A stretch of 64,000 nucleotides of DNA from Rhizobium sp. P40RR-XXII (GCF_012641405.1 NZ_JABAII010000013.1:1-64000), one strand, 5' to 3'; numbered from the stretch's first letter, positions 41,345 through 50,500 are shown. Notes: generated from the letters alone by a model not told the origin. Made by a program: numbers and translations.

Positions 41345-42193
41345 GTGAACAAGTTTCGTCTTCCGACCTATTTCATCAGCCATGGCGGCGGTCCCTGGCC
41401 CTATATGACCGGCGATTTCCGCAGCAATTTCGACAAACTCGAGCAATCCTTGATCGATATGCGCCTCGAGCTCGGCAATACGGTGCAGGCAATCCTGGTC
41501 GTTTCCGGCCATTGGGAAGAGCAGGGCTTCGCCATTTCGTCGGGCGCTCAGCCGGGGATGGTCTACGACTATCACGGCTTTCCGGAGCATCTCTATCGCA
41601 TCAAATATGGCGCGCCGGGCTCGCCGGAGCTTGCCAGGCGGGTGCGGGCGCTGCTGAACGGGCGCGGCCTCGCGGCAGAGCTCGATCCGACCCGCGGCTT
41701 CGATCATGGCACCTTCAGCATTCTCAAGCCGCTCTACCCGGAAGAAAACGTTCCCGTCGTCCAGCTTTCGCTCGACACCAGCTATGATCCCGCTCTGCAT
41801 CTTGAAGTCGGGCGCGCGCTGGCGCCGTTGCGCGATGAGGGCGTTCTGATCATCGGAAGCGGTCTCAGCTACCACAATCTTCCGGCGATGCGCGGGAAAG
41901 AGGGTTACGAGCCATCCAGGCAGTTCGACGCCTGGCTGCAAGAGACGCTGGTCCATTCGTCTGCCTATGAGCGTGCAAAGCTGTTGCTCGATTGGGAACA
42001 GGCACCATCCGCACGCGCGGCACATCCACGCGAGGATCACCTCATTCCGCTTATGGTGGCCGTCGGCGCTGCCGGGGACGAAGCCGGGGCCGTCACCTAC
42101 CATCAGACCGATTTCGCAGGCGGGCTTACCGCCTCGAGCTTCCGCTTCGGCGATGCACCAGCGTCGATACCGTCCCATGGAGAACCGGGATGA
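41345..42193 (+). CDS. Extradiol ring-cleavage dioxygenase of the DODA/YgiD family
   Basis: A 282-aa class III extradiol dioxygenase related to 4,5-DOPA dioxygenase. Metal-site histidines are visible in ISHGGGPWPY, VVSGHWEEQ and FDHGTFSILKPLYP, with GLSYHNLPAMRG in the C-terminal half. It probably opens a catechol-type ring with O2, or protects against such compounds. The start is GTG at 41345 because AAAAGGA lies 8 bases before it; an in-frame ATG 9 bases upstream overlaps that ribosome site. It is the first of three genes divergent from the LysR gene. Confidence 0.85.
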   Translation: MNKFRLPTYFISHGGGPWPYMTGDFRSNFDKLEQSLIDMRLELGNTVQAILVVSGHWEEQGFAISSGAQPGMVYDYHGFPEHLYRIKYGAPGSPELARRVRALLNGRGLAAELDPTRGFDHGTFSILKPLYPEENVPVVQLSLDTSYDPALHLEVGRALAPLRDEGVLIIGSGLSYHNLPAMRGKEGYEPSRQFDAWLQETLVHSSAYERAKLLLDWEQAPSARAAHPREDHLIPLMVAVGAAGDEAGAVTYHQTDFAGGLTASSFRFGDAPASIPSHGEPG

Positions 42194-42301
42194 GCGACCC
42201 GTCGACGCCGCACTCAAGCGATGATGAAACTCCGGACGGAAAATCTCGAACTCAAAGCCACCGCCGCTTGACGATCTCAACGGCCATTCAGGAGAAGGAC
42301 T

Positions 42302-42724
42302 ATGTTGAACACGACGAAATGGACCCCTCACGTTCTCGCCATTTTGCGGATCGTCACCGCGCTGCTGTTCCTTGAGCATGCGACCATGAAATTCTTCCAG
42401 TTCCCGGCGGCAATTCCCGGCGTAACCTACCCGTTGCCCGCCATCATGCTCGTCGCCGGCGCACTTGAAATCGTCACCGGCCTGCTGATGACCGTCGGCC
42501 TCTACACGCGCATCGCCGCTTTTGTCGCATCGGGCGAAATGGCGGCCGCCTATTGGATGGCGCATGCGCCCCAGGGCTTCTGGCCGGCGCTCAACATGGG
42601 CGAGGCAGCCATCATGTTTTGCTTCATCTTCCTCTACATCGCCTTTGCCGGTGCCGGCAGCTGGGCATTCGACAACACCCTGCGCGCCTCTTCGAAGCAG
42701 GTATCGCTCACGGAGCGGGCATAG
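42302..42724 (+). CDS. DoxX-family membrane protein
   Basis: A 140-aa inner-membrane protein with four hydrophobic helices and the family segments RIVTALLFLEHATMKFFQFP and PAIMLVAGALEIVTGLLMTV. DoxX proteins are linked to redox and thiol stress, but their reaction is not established. The ATG follows AGGAGAAGGACT, a strong ribosome site. It lies 108 bp after the dioxygenase gene on the same strand. Confidence 0.85.
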   Translation: MLNTTKWTPHVLAILRIVTALLFLEHATMKFFQFPAAIPGVTYPLPAIMLVAGALEIVTGLLMTVGLYTRIAAFVASGEMAAAYWMAHAPQGFWPALNMGEAAIMFCFIFLYIAFAGAGSWAFDNTLRASSKQVSLTERA

Positions 42725-42885
42725 GGCCAACGCGCTCCCGTCATTCGACGGGAGTGTGTCATCCAAGCGATCTGAGTAGCAGCCGGCGCCTCTTGCCGAT
42801 CCGATCGCACGTTCCTTGGCCTCCTCGACGTCTAGCGCAAGAGCCGAAATCCGCGGAGGCCGCGACAACCCATGGAGACAAGGCA

Positions 42886-43788
42886 ATGAAGGCTGTGCTT
42901 CTGAAATCCTATGGTGGCATCGATCAATTCGAGGTCGGCGATATTCCCATGCCAAAGCCGGGTGCGGGTGAGGTTGTGATCAAGATCGCAGCATCCGCCG
43001 TCAATCCCTTCGATCTTATTTTGCGCCAGGGTTTCATGGCCCGATACATACCGCTTCCGCTGCCGGCGGTTCTGGGCGGCGACGCCGCCGGGACGATTTC
43101 GGACATTGGCGAAGGTGTCGAAGGATTGGCGGTTGGCGATCGCGTCGTTGCCGATTTTTCGGCGAATGGCAAAGGGGCACACGCCGAATTCGGGCTCGTT
43201 CCAGCCACTTCCGTTGCCAGGCTGCCCGCCGCACTGAGCTTCGAGCAGGGAGCGGCATTGGTAAAGGCTGGCCTGACCGGGCGACAGACTGTGGATGCCT
43301 TGGGTGTCAAGGCAGGGGACCGCGTATTGATCTCGGGCGGGCTTGGTTCCGTCGGCCGCGCCGCCATCCAATATCTTAAGCAAATAGGTGCCCAACCGGT
43401 CGCAGGCGTGCGGCCCGAGCGGATGGGCGAGGCGCGTGAACTGGCCGGGGAAAGTCTGGACATTACCGTGCCGGCAACGAGCCCCACCTTTCAATATGCT
43501 ATCAGTGCCGCGGCGCCCGTGGCCGAAAACCTCATCGGACACGTGGCTGCTGGCGGCCAGGTCGCAAGCATCGTTCCTGTGCTCGAAGATGCCAATCCCG
43601 GTAACCGCGTGACCATCCACGAGCTCTACCACCGAACCGATGCCGCGACGCTTGACGCGGTTCTCGACGCGGCAGTTCGGGGACTGCTGGAGATACCGAT
43701 TTCGCAGGTTTTTGCCCTGGAAGAATTGGGCCTGGCCCAAGATGCGGTCGCCAGGGGAGCGCAAGGTAAAGTCGTGCTCAGGCATTGA
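42886..43788 (+). CDS. Quinone-oxidoreductase-type MDR protein, NADP-dependent
   Basis: A 300-aa medium-chain reductase without zinc ligands: the GHE motif is replaced by LGGDAAG. The nucleotide-binding segment is VLISGGLGSVGRAAIQYLKQ and the family start MKAVLLKSYGGIDQFEVGDI is intact. It probably reduces quinones or enones, which fits a neighbour that handles catechols. The start at 42886 follows GGAGACAAG; the frame is open for 111 more codons upstream but that part overlaps the doxX gene. Spacing to doxX is 161 bp. Confidence 0.85.
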   Translation: MKAVLLKSYGGIDQFEVGDIPMPKPGAGEVVIKIAASAVNPFDLILRQGFMARYIPLPLPAVLGGDAAGTISDIGEGVEGLAVGDRVVADFSANGKGAHAEFGLVPATSVARLPAALSFEQGAALVKAGLTGRQTVDALGVKAGDRVLISGGLGSVGRAAIQYLKQIGAQPVAGVRPERMGEARELAGESLDITVPATSPTFQYAISAAAPVAENLIGHVAAGGQVASIVPVLEDANPGNRVTIHELYHRTDAATLDAVLDAAVRGLLEIPISQVFALEELGLAQDAVARGAQGKVVLRH

Positions 43789-44204
43789 GCATTGCACTAT
43801 CGCTCGCAGCGCAGCCTTCGCTGTTTCGCCGTCCAGAGCGGTGCTAAAACGATCTATCGGTTCCGTTTACTGGTTCGATAGCCTCTGCCGGAAGGCCGGC
43901 CAATCGATGACAACGTCATCACTGCGAACACGTGTCACAATCAGTGGCACGTGTTTCATCATATGCACGCTGCTTGGCAAAGATGGCATCCATGTTCGCC
44001 CTTATCCAGCGGCTGAGCGCTGAAATCTCTGCGCGCCGATCCAATCCAGTCGGACAAACCAAATAGGCACACCGAAGGTCCTGAGGCGGGAAAGAGATTT
44101 TCCGTTTCCGCCAACCCAAGAGATGGCTGTTCCTTTTAATCTACCTTTTTTGTGGACAATATTCGCATTATCGAAAACGCAGGTGATTTCCGAAAGGGAT
44201 GAGG
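43789..44204. other. Intergenic stretch holding a LysR remnant
   Basis: No complete gene is present in these 416 bp. The middle part holds the LysR C-terminal fragment listed below; the rest shows no structure I can name. The last 50 bases before the flavin reductase are A+T-rich and probably contain its promoter. Confidence 0.4.
43919..44140 (-). pseudogene. LysR-family regulator remnant (C-terminal end only)
   Basis: On the minus strand the frame from 44140 to a stop at 43919 reads HLLGWRKRKISFPPQDLRC, then AYLVCPTGLDRRAEISALSR and WIRANMD. This matches the last part of the effector domain of GcvA-type LysR proteins (the YLVxP...F..WL segment). A TAG stop lies directly upstream in frame, there is no ATG, and no HTH or core domain is found in the surrounding sequence. 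It is probably what remains of a deleted regulator gene. Confidence 0.5.
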
Positions 44205-44765
44205 ATGAGTGCGCCCAAACTCGTCGGCTTTGCCGGCAGCTTCAACAGGCCGTCGAAGACCCACGTGCTGGTCCGGACAGTTGCCGATCTGGCAAGCGAG
44301 CGGTATGGTTTTACAAGCAGGGTTTACGATCTGCACGATGTCGGCGCCTCGCTCGGATCGGCGCAATGGCGCAGGGATCTCGACGATCAGGCGAGACGCG
44401 TGATCGATGACATCGTGTCGTCAGACGCTCTCGTCATTGGCTCGCCGACCTTCAAGGGGTCCTATCCCGGACTGTTCAAGCATTTGATCGACCTCATCGA
44501 TCCCCATGAGCTGCGGGCAAAGCCGATCATCATCACGGCGACCGGCGGCGGAGACCGGCATGCGTTGATGGTCGAACATCAGCTGCGGCCGCTCTTCGGC
44601 TTCTTCATGGCTCATACCTTACCGACGGCGGTCTATGCGTCGGATCGCGATTTCACCGACTACAAGGTCTCGTCCGAGCCACTGGCCGGCCGGATCAACG
44701 AGGTCATCGGCGAACTTTCGGCCTTTTTCCCGCATCCGGTGACGAGGCTTGCCGCTGCGGAATGA
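44205..44765 (+). CDS. NAD(P)H-dependent FMN reductase, SsuE/MsuE-like
   Basis: A 186-aa flavodoxin-like reductase. The FMN-phosphate loop is GFAGSFNRPSKTH near the N-terminus, and SPTFKGSYPGLFKHLIDLI with TATGGGDRHALMVEHQLRPL matches flavin reductases that supply FMNH2 to sulfonate or dimethylsulfone monooxygenases. No monooxygenase gene is next to it. The ATG at 44205 is chosen over the one at 44199, which would have no gap from the AAAGGG ribosome site. Confidence 0.85.
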   Translation: MSAPKLVGFAGSFNRPSKTHVLVRTVADLASERYGFTSRVYDLHDVGASLGSAQWRRDLDDQARRVIDDIVSSDALVIGSPTFKGSYPGLFKHLIDLIDPHELRAKPIIITATGGGDRHALMVEHQLRPLFGFFMAHTLPTAVYASDRDFTDYKVSSEPLAGRINEVIGELSAFFPHPVTRLAAAE

Positions 44766-44804
44766 TGGGCGGTCAGGCCCGAACGCCTCGGATTTGTCAA
44801 CGGA

Positions 44805-44993
44805 ATGGACGATTACATGAGATGGAATGTCATCAGCCGCCTGAAGACGATTTTTGCCGGTCCTGCGCTGCAGACGATGGATGTTCGCACGCGGCCCGTT
44901 GATTGGATCGCGTCTACCGAACGGGACCGGGAGCTCTCCGCCCGCGACTACGAGATCTATTATTGGTGCTCCACGCCGGCGCCCTGGTATTGA
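44805..44993 (+). CDS. Small hypothetical protein, 62 aa
   Basis: The frame encodes MDDYMRWNVISRLKTIFAGP and ends with YEIYYWCSTPAPWY. A weak ACGGA sequence lies just before the ATG, and a second ATG follows after 12 bases. The product is polar with an aromatic end and has no family I recognise. It sits between the flavin reductase and a small hydrolase, on the same strand as both. Confidence 0.4.
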   Translation: MDDYMRWNVISRLKTIFAGPALQTMDVRTRPVDWIASTERDRELSARDYEIYYWCSTPAPWY

Positions 44994-45072
44994 AAGCCCT
45001 GTACTGAAAGGATGCGCCTTTGATGTCGTGTCGCGAGTTGAGCTTCCTATCGTCATTCGTCGCGAGGCTTCC

Positions 45073-45657
45073 ATGACCCGAGTACTGATCGTTCCGGGCC
45101 TTTTCGGCTCGGGGGAGGGGCACTGGCAGCGTCACTGGCTGCAGGATCATCAAGATGTCCGGCTGGTCGAGCAGGATGATTGGGACTTTCCCCGTCTCGG
45201 CAGCTGGATGGAAAAGCTGGAGGCGGCGCTGGAAGAAGCCGGCGATGCCTATGTGGTCGCGCACAGCCTGGGCTGCATATTGACGGCAAGATTGGCCGGC
45301 CGGCCGGCCGCGCGAAGGGTCAAAGGGGCGCTGCTTGTCGCACCCTGCGATATTCCAGTGACCGAAACCCTGCATGCCGGACATCTTTCCTTCGGCACGA
45401 TGCCGACGGAAGCCCTGCCGTTTCCCAGCATCACCATCGGAAGCCTGAACGATATCTATATGAGGCTCGACCGGCTGACCTTGTTCGGCCGGCTGTGGAA
45501 TTCCGATGTCCGCAATATCGGTCTTGCGGGGCATATCAATATTGCCAGCGGCTTCGGGCGCTGGCCAAGCGGTTATGGCTTCCTTGACATACTGAAGACG
45601 CGCAGCAGGCATCGCCGGCCGCAAGGGTTTTCGACGGCAGTCGCAGTCCCCATTTAA
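45073..45657 (+). CDS. Small alpha/beta hydrolase, RBBP9/YdeN family
   Basis: A 194-aa serine hydrolase of the DUF1234/RBBP9 type. It starts with the family sequence TRVLIVPGLFGSGEGHWQRH, has a nucleophile elbow AHSLGC, the acid probably in GSLNDIYM, and the His in LAGHINIASGFGRWP. The substrate is unknown. The start at 45073 lies 5 bases after CGAGG; the frame is open upstream but runs through the 62-aa gene. Confidence 0.85.
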   Translation: MTRVLIVPGLFGSGEGHWQRHWLQDHQDVRLVEQDDWDFPRLGSWMEKLEAALEEAGDAYVVAHSLGCILTARLAGRPAARRVKGALLVAPCDIPVTETLHAGHLSFGTMPTEALPFPSITIGSLNDIYMRLDRLTLFGRLWNSDVRNIGLAGHINIASGFGRWPSGYGFLDILKTRSRHRRPQGFSTAVAVPI

Positions 45658-45673
45658 AAGAAGGCTTTTCATA

Positions 45674-45685
45674 TCGAACGTTCGA
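45674..45685. promoter_or_regulatory. 12-bp palindrome before the peroxiredoxin gene
   Basis: TCGAACGTTCGA is a perfect palindrome 85-96 bp before the peroxiredoxin start, in the only promoter region available to it. It is a candidate operator of unknown regulator. Confidence 0.35.
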
Positions 45686-45769
45686 CGCCATTGTGCGGCG
45701 GATTTTCTGATCCTACCCCACATCGGCGCATTGAAGGCGTGCAACGGGGCAGAACTTGGAGGTAAGACA

Positions 45770-46429
45770 ATGAGTTTGCGCATCAACGATATTGCTCCGG
45801 ATTTCACGGCGGACACGACCCAGGGCGAAATCCAGTTTCACGACTGGATCGGCAATGGCTGGGCCGTGCTGTTCTCCCATCCGAAGAACTTCACGCCCGT
45901 CTGCACGACGGAACTCGGCGCGATGGCCGGCCTCGAAGGCGAATTCCGCAAGCGCGGCGTCAAGATCATCGGCATCTCCGTCGATCCCGTCGAAAGCCAT
46001 GGCCGGTGGAAGAACGACATCAAGACGGCGACCGGCTTCGATGTCGATTATCCGCTGATCGGCGACAAGGACCTCAAGGTCGCCAAGCTCTATGACATGC
46101 TGCCGGCAGGCGCCGGCGAAAGCTCGGAAGGCCGCACGCCGGCCGACAACGCCACCGTCCGCTCCGTCTTCGTCATCGGCCCCGATAAGAAGATCAAGCT
46201 GATCCTCACCTATCCGATGACGACGGGCCGCAACTTCAACGAAATCCTGCGCGCAATCGACTCGATCCAGCTGACATCAAAGCATCAGGTCGCGACGCCG
46301 GCAAACTGGCAGCAGGGTGAAGACGTCATCATCACCGCCGCCGTCTCCAACGAAGACGCGATTACCCGTTTCGGCTCGTTCGACACGGTATTACCCTATC
46401 TGCGCAAGACCCGGCAGCCGGCTGCCTGA
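45770..46429 (+). CDS. 1-Cys peroxiredoxin (Prx6 type)
   Basis: A 219-aa cytoplasmic peroxidase that reduces H2O2 and organic peroxides. The peroxidatic residue is Cys45 in FTPVCTTE, and no other Cys is present, which places it in the 1-Cys Prx6 group. The C-terminal extension typical of Prx6 (ANWQQGEDVIITAAVSNEDA) is present. The ATG follows GGAGGTAAGACA, a very good ribosome site. A strong terminator lies 34 bases after the stop. Confidence 0.93.
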   Translation: MSLRINDIAPDFTADTTQGEIQFHDWIGNGWAVLFSHPKNFTPVCTTELGAMAGLEGEFRKRGVKIIGISVDPVESHGRWKNDIKTATGFDVDYPLIGDKDLKVAKLYDMLPAGAGESSEGRTPADNATVRSVFVIGPDKKIKLILTYPMTTGRNFNEILRAIDSIQLTSKHQVATPANWQQGEDVIITAAVSNEDAITRFGSFDTVLPYLRKTRQPAA

Positions 46430-46462
46430 TCCGGATAAGCGGCTGAAATTTGCCAAAGAAGC

Positions 46463-46485
46463 GATGCGGCCCCAAGGGCCGCATC
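46463..46485. terminator. Bidirectional hairpin terminator after the peroxiredoxin gene
   Basis: A perfect 10-bp stem GATGCGGCCC/GGGCCGCATC with a CAA loop, between the convergent peroxiredoxin and LysR genes. Confidence 0.7.
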
Positions 46486-46492
46486 AGCTATT

Positions 46493-47395
46493 TCATAGGC
46501 TGACGTTTTCCCGCAGGAAATCCAGAAGCGCCCGCACGCGGGCCGGTAGCGGGCCGCCCTGGCCGATATAGACGGCATGGAATTCCTCGACATCGCCGGG
46601 ATTGCGCTCTTCCAGCACCGGCATCAAACGACCCGCCGCAATATCCGACCTGACGGTGAAGGCGGCGAGCCGCGCCAGGCCGGCGCCACCGAGCGCAAGG
46701 TGGCGCATCGCCTCTCCGTCACCCACCTGCAGGCTGCGTGCGGACGGAATCACAGCAATTTCGCCATCAAACAGCAACGGCCAGCCTTCCATCGCCCGGA
46801 TATAGGCAAAGCCGATGCGGCAATGTTTCTCCAGCTCTGCGGCAGAGCGGGGCGTGCCGTGCCGCCGCAGGTAATCCGGCGAGGCGACGATGACCTTGCG
46901 CGTTGCTCCGAGCTTGCGGGCCGTCAGGCTGGAGCTTTTCAACGGCCCGGCACGGATTGCGACATCGGCCCGCTCTTCCATCAGATCGACGATCCGGTCG
47001 GTGTGAAAGATCTCCAGCGAGACATTCGGATGCAGCCCCATGAAAACGGGCACAAGCGGTGCCAGCACATGGTTTCCGAACGAGCCGCTGGTATTGATGC
47101 GGATGTGGCCGGCAACCTGCTCTCCGGCCGAGGCATGGCGTTCGGCCTCGGCGATATCGGCGAGGATGGTAAGGCACCGCTCAAAGAAGGCGCAGCCTTC
47201 GGGCGTGAGCTGCAGCCGCCGCGTCGAGCGGTTGATGAGACGGGTGCCAAGACGCCTTTCCAGCCTCGTGATAAGTTTGCTGACCGCCGAGGGCGTCATG
47301 CGGCAGGCCGTGGCGGCGGCGGTAAAGCCGCCGAGTTCGACGGCGCGAACGAAGACTTCCATCTCGCCGGAGCGATTGATCTCTTGGCGGCTCAT
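46493..47395 (-). CDS. LysR-family transcriptional regulator
   Basis: A 300-aa regulator with the HTH AVELGGFTAAATACRMTPSA and an effector domain that contains the CrgA-like segment RIVDLMEERADVAIRAGPL. It is divergent from the first aldo/keto reductase with 92 bp between the start codons, so it probably controls that gene. The gap is A+T-rich; no clear LysR box could be fixed by eye. Confidence 0.88.
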   Translation of the reverse strand: MSRQEINRSGEMEVFVRAVELGGFTAAATACRMTPSAVSKLITRLERRLGTRLINRSTRRLQLTPEGCAFFERCLTILADIAEAERHASAGEQVAGHIRINTSGSFGNHVLAPLVPVFMGLHPNVSLEIFHTDRIVDLMEERADVAIRAGPLKSSSLTARKLGATRKVIVASPDYLRRHGTPRSAAELEKHCRIGFAYIRAMEGWPLLFDGEIAVIPSARSLQVGDGEAMRHLALGGAGLARLAAFTVRSDIAAGRLMPVLEERNPGDVEEFHAVYIGQGGPLPARVRALLDFLRENVSL

Positions 47396-47487
47396 GATGA
47401 ATTGAAATCACAAATCAGTTTCTTTTCGGCAATCTATATCATCTTCCTTTGGCGGTCTATCTATCAACAACCAACAGGAGACAGATG

Positions 47488-48522
47488 ATGGAATACAGAA
47501 ATCTTGGCGCTTCCGGCTTGCGCGTTCCCGTGCTCAGTTTCGGCGTCGGCACGTTTGCCGGCAGCGGCCCCCTCTTCAGCGCCTGGGGCTCGACGAATGC
47601 GACGGAAGCGCGGCGTCTGGTCGACATCTGCCTGGAGGCCGGCGTCAATCTTTTCGATACGGCCGATGTCTATTCGGCGGGCGCGTCGGAGGAGGTGCTT
47701 GGCCAGGCGGTCCAGGGCAGGCGGGATGCCGTGCTGATCTCGACGAAGACAGCGTTGCCGATGGGCGACGGGCCTGCCGATTGGGGAAGTTCGCGTTCAC
47801 GGCTGATCAGATCGGTCGACGCTGCCTTGCGCCGTCTCGGCACAGATTACATCGACCTCTTGCAATTGCACGCTTTCGACGCCTCGACGCCGATCGAGGA
47901 GACACTCTCCACTCTTGATCAGCTCGTGAAGGCGGGGAAGATCCGCTATATCGGTGCGTCCAACTTCGCCGGCTGGGAGCTGATGAAGTCGCTCGCCATT
48001 TCCGAAAAGCACGCCTATGTGCGCCATGTCGCCCATCAAGTCTATTATTCGCTTGCCGGCCGCGACTACGAATGGGAGCTGATGCCGCTGGGTAGGGATC
48101 AGAATGTCGGCGCCCTCGTCTGGAGCCCATTGGCATGGGGCCGACTGACAGGCAAGATCCGCCGCGGACAGCCATTACCGGAAAAGAGCCGGCTGCACGA
48201 AACGGCGACCTTCGGACCACCGGTCGATGACGAAAAGCTGTTCGATATTGTCGATGTGCTGGATGAGATCGCGAGCGAGACCGGAAAGAGCGTGCCGCAA
48301 ATATCAATCAATTGGCTGCTGAGCCGGCCGACGGTTGCAAGCGTCATCATCGGCGCGCGCAACGAAGAGCAACTGCGCCAGAATCTCGGCGCGGTCGGCT
48401 GGACGCTCTCGAAAGAGCAGATCGAGAAGCTCGACAAGGTGAGCGAGCTGACGGCTCCCTATCCCTATTTCCCGTATCGGCGTCAGGAAGGCTTCGCGAG
48501 ACTGAACCCACCTCTGGTCTGA
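47488..48522 (+). CDS. Aldo/keto reductase
   Basis: A 344-aa NADPH-dependent reductase with the (beta/alpha)8 fold of the AKR superfamily. The catalytic tetrad is visible: Asp and Tyr in FDTADVYSAGASE, Lys in STKTALP and His in LQLHAFD. The C-terminal NADP-binding region includes SVIIGARNEEQLRQNL. Length and LFSAWGSTN insert fit the YajO/AKR11-13-like group. The start at 47488 follows AGGAG at 47476-47480; another ATG is directly before it. It converges on a second aldo/keto reductase gene 76 bp downstream. Confidence 0.9.
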   Translation: MEYRNLGASGLRVPVLSFGVGTFAGSGPLFSAWGSTNATEARRLVDICLEAGVNLFDTADVYSAGASEEVLGQAVQGRRDAVLISTKTALPMGDGPADWGSSRSRLIRSVDAALRRLGTDYIDLLQLHAFDASTPIEETLSTLDQLVKAGKIRYIGASNFAGWELMKSLAISEKHAYVRHVAHQVYYSLAGRDYEWELMPLGRDQNVGALVWSPLAWGRLTGKIRRGQPLPEKSRLHETATFGPPVDDEKLFDIVDVLDEIASETGKSVPQISINWLLSRPTVASVIIGARNEEQLRQNLGAVGWTLSKEQIEKLDKVSELTAPYPYFPYRRQEGFARLNPPLV

Positions 48523-48597
48523 CGCGACAGGCGATATCCTCGCCCGTTTGGGATGAAGGCAGTGGCGCAAACGTGTGCGCCGCCGCCAAACTCACGT

Positions 48598-49629
48598 TTA
48601 GCGACCACCCTCGATCTTGCGATGGCGCTGGTTCCGCCCGCCTTCACCGTAAGGATAGGCAGCTGGCTGAGGCGCGCTGATCTGGTTCAGCCTGTCCATT
48701 TCCGCGTCCGTAAGCTTCAGCTCGGCTGCGCCGAGATTATCGGCAAGTTGCTCACGCGTGCGGGCGCCAAGGATGACGGAGGTGACCGCCGGTCGGGCTG
48801 CCGTCCAGGCAAGCGCCACCTGCGCCATGGTAACGCCGCGCGCCTTGGCGATCTCCTCCACGGCAGCGATGATTGCCCAGGTGCGCTCCTCAGCGTTGCG
48901 TGGGGCAAAGGATTCGCTGCCGCGATTGGGGTTCTCGCCAAGCCGAGTGGCGCCGGTCGGCGTCTCATCGCGCTTGTACTTGCCCGTCAGCCAGCCGCCG
49001 CCAAGCGGCGACCAGGGAAGCAGGCCCATGCCGGCATCCAGGCAGGCATCGACAATTTCAAGCTCGATGTCACGAACGAGCAAATTATATTGCGGCTGCA
49101 GCGTGACCGGGCGCGTATAGCCCCGTGCCTTGGCGATCTCGACGGCCTTGGCGATATGCCAGCCGACATAGTTGGAGAAGCCGTAATAGCCGATCTTGCC
49201 GGCGCGCACGGCATCGTCGAGAAACCGGAGCGTTTCTTCGATCGGCGTCAGGGCATCCCAGGCATGCATCTGATAGAGATCGATATGCTCGATGCCGAGA
49301 CGGCGCAGGGAATCGTCCAGCGCCTGGCCGAGATGCCGGCGCGACAGACCGAGATCGTTCGGTCCGTTGCCCATCGGGAAACGGCCCTTGGTGGCGATGA
49401 CGGCCTGGCGGGCCTCGGCCGGGCGAGCCTTCAGCCAGCGGCCGATGATCTCCTCCGACTTGCCGGCACTGTAGACGTCGGCGGTATCGATGAAATTTCC
49501 GCCCCAGGCGAAATAGTCGTCCAGCAGTTTGTGCGACGCGGCTTCGTCCGCTTCCGCGCCGAAAGTCATGGTGCCAAGGCAATAGGCCGTGACGACGGCC
49601 CCGCTCGGGCCGAGCTTGCGATAATCCAT
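48598..49629 (-). CDS. Aldo/keto reductase, second copy
   Basis: A 343-aa AKR protein related to the convergent neighbour. The tetrad is complete: Asp and Tyr in FIDTADVYSAGKSE, Lys in ATKGRFPMG, His in YQMHAWD. The cofactor region is SVILGARTREQLADNL. The ATG at 49629 follows AGAGGAGG. It has no regulator beside it. The shared VYSAG, ARP.V.SVI.GAR and PIEETL segments suggest the two genes come from an old duplication. Confidence 0.9.
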   Translation of the reverse strand: MDYRKLGPSGAVVTAYCLGTMTFGAEADEAASHKLLDDYFAWGGNFIDTADVYSAGKSEEIIGRWLKARPAEARQAVIATKGRFPMGNGPNDLGLSRRHLGQALDDSLRRLGIEHIDLYQMHAWDALTPIEETLRFLDDAVRAGKIGYYGFSNYVGWHIAKAVEIAKARGYTRPVTLQPQYNLLVRDIELEIVDACLDAGMGLLPWSPLGGGWLTGKYKRDETPTGATRLGENPNRGSESFAPRNAEERTWAIIAAVEEIAKARGVTMAQVALAWTAARPAVTSVILGARTREQLADNLGAAELKLTDAEMDRLNQISAPQPAAYPYGEGGRNQRHRKIEGGR

Positions 49630-49887
49630 TCCTGCCTCCTCTGAACGGAGCGCTGGCGCCGATCGGCAAAGCTCTCGGAAGAGCTGCAGGCTCCGTGATC
49701 CATAGCAATGTGGTGCTTGAGACGGCCTCCACCGTCGATCAGATATGGCGCCTGCCACGTCAGCGTCAGGGCCACGGCAATACCATAGCCAATCATCCCA
49801 TGATTACCAAGCGCATTCGTTGCCTGAATGGCCTGGCTTGCGTAAAATTCTCCGTGATGATTCCTCTTTCGCCGAATGCCTCCTTGC

Positions 49888-50424
49888 ATGGATGAAACGC
49901 CGACCAGCCGCATGCTCTCCTGGGCACGCAACTCCACCATCTATCGTCTCGAACGCCGGATGATGACCGAGAAGCAATTGTCCGGCGCGATCGCCAAGAA
50001 GGCGAAACAGAAATTCGAGGATATCAGCGATGCGCAGATCAAGGCGCTTGCCGATTTCGCCGTCAAATTCGCCTATGAGCTGAAAGTGCTCGATGATGTC
50101 GCCTTCGCCGAGATCAGCACGCGTTCGGCAGTTCGTTCCGGCAAATCGAAGAAAGCCATCGCCTTCAAGCTCGCATCCAAGGGCATAGATGGTGAAACCG
50201 TCGTCGCAGCAGTGGAAGAGGTCGATGATCTCCATTCCGCTGTCATCTTTGCCAGGAAGCGTGGCTTCGGACCCTTCCGGCGCGGCGAGCTCGACGAGAA
50301 GCGCAAGGCAAAGGAACTCTCCGCCTTCGCCCGCAACGGTTTCAGCTTCGCTGTTGGCAAGAGGGTCTTCGATATGGAACGAGAAGACGCCGAAGAGCTA
50401 TTGCTGTCGGCCTCGGCATTCTGA
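49888..50424 (+). CDS. recX: RecX regulatory protein
   Basis: A 178-aa RecX-type modulator of RecA. It is made of three-helix repeats (LADFAVKFAYELKVLDDVAF, RSAVRSGKSKKAIAFKLASK, ARKRGFGPFRRGE) and ends with a helical repeat that includes RNGFSFAVGKRVFD. RecX binds inside the RecA groove and limits its activity. The recA gene is not in the window. The start is uncertain: ATG at 49888 and 49876 are both in frame and neither has a clear ribosome site. The 258 bases upstream hold no supported gene. Confidence 0.82.
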   Translation: MDETPTSRMLSWARNSTIYRLERRMMTEKQLSGAIAKKAKQKFEDISDAQIKALADFAVKFAYELKVLDDVAFAEISTRSAVRSGKSKKAIAFKLASKGIDGETVVAAVEEVDDLHSAVIFARKRGFGPFRRGELDEKRKAKELSAFARNGFSFAVGKRVFDMEREDAEELLLSASAF

Positions 50425-50500
50425 AGCCGAATGCTGATTGAAATAGCCAAGGTCAGCCGCTAGCTTTGCCGCGCTTGAGTGGGGCGTGCAGGGGAAGTTC

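Noticed and set aside
41291-42955. A 554-codon minus-strand frame opposite the dioxygenase and doxX genes
   Set aside because: It runs across three real plus-strand genes and their gaps and has no family signature.
49566-49940. A 124-codon minus-strand frame between the aldo/keto reductase and recX
   Set aside because: It overlaps both genes, lacks a ribosome site and has no recognisable motif; the gap is left without a gene.
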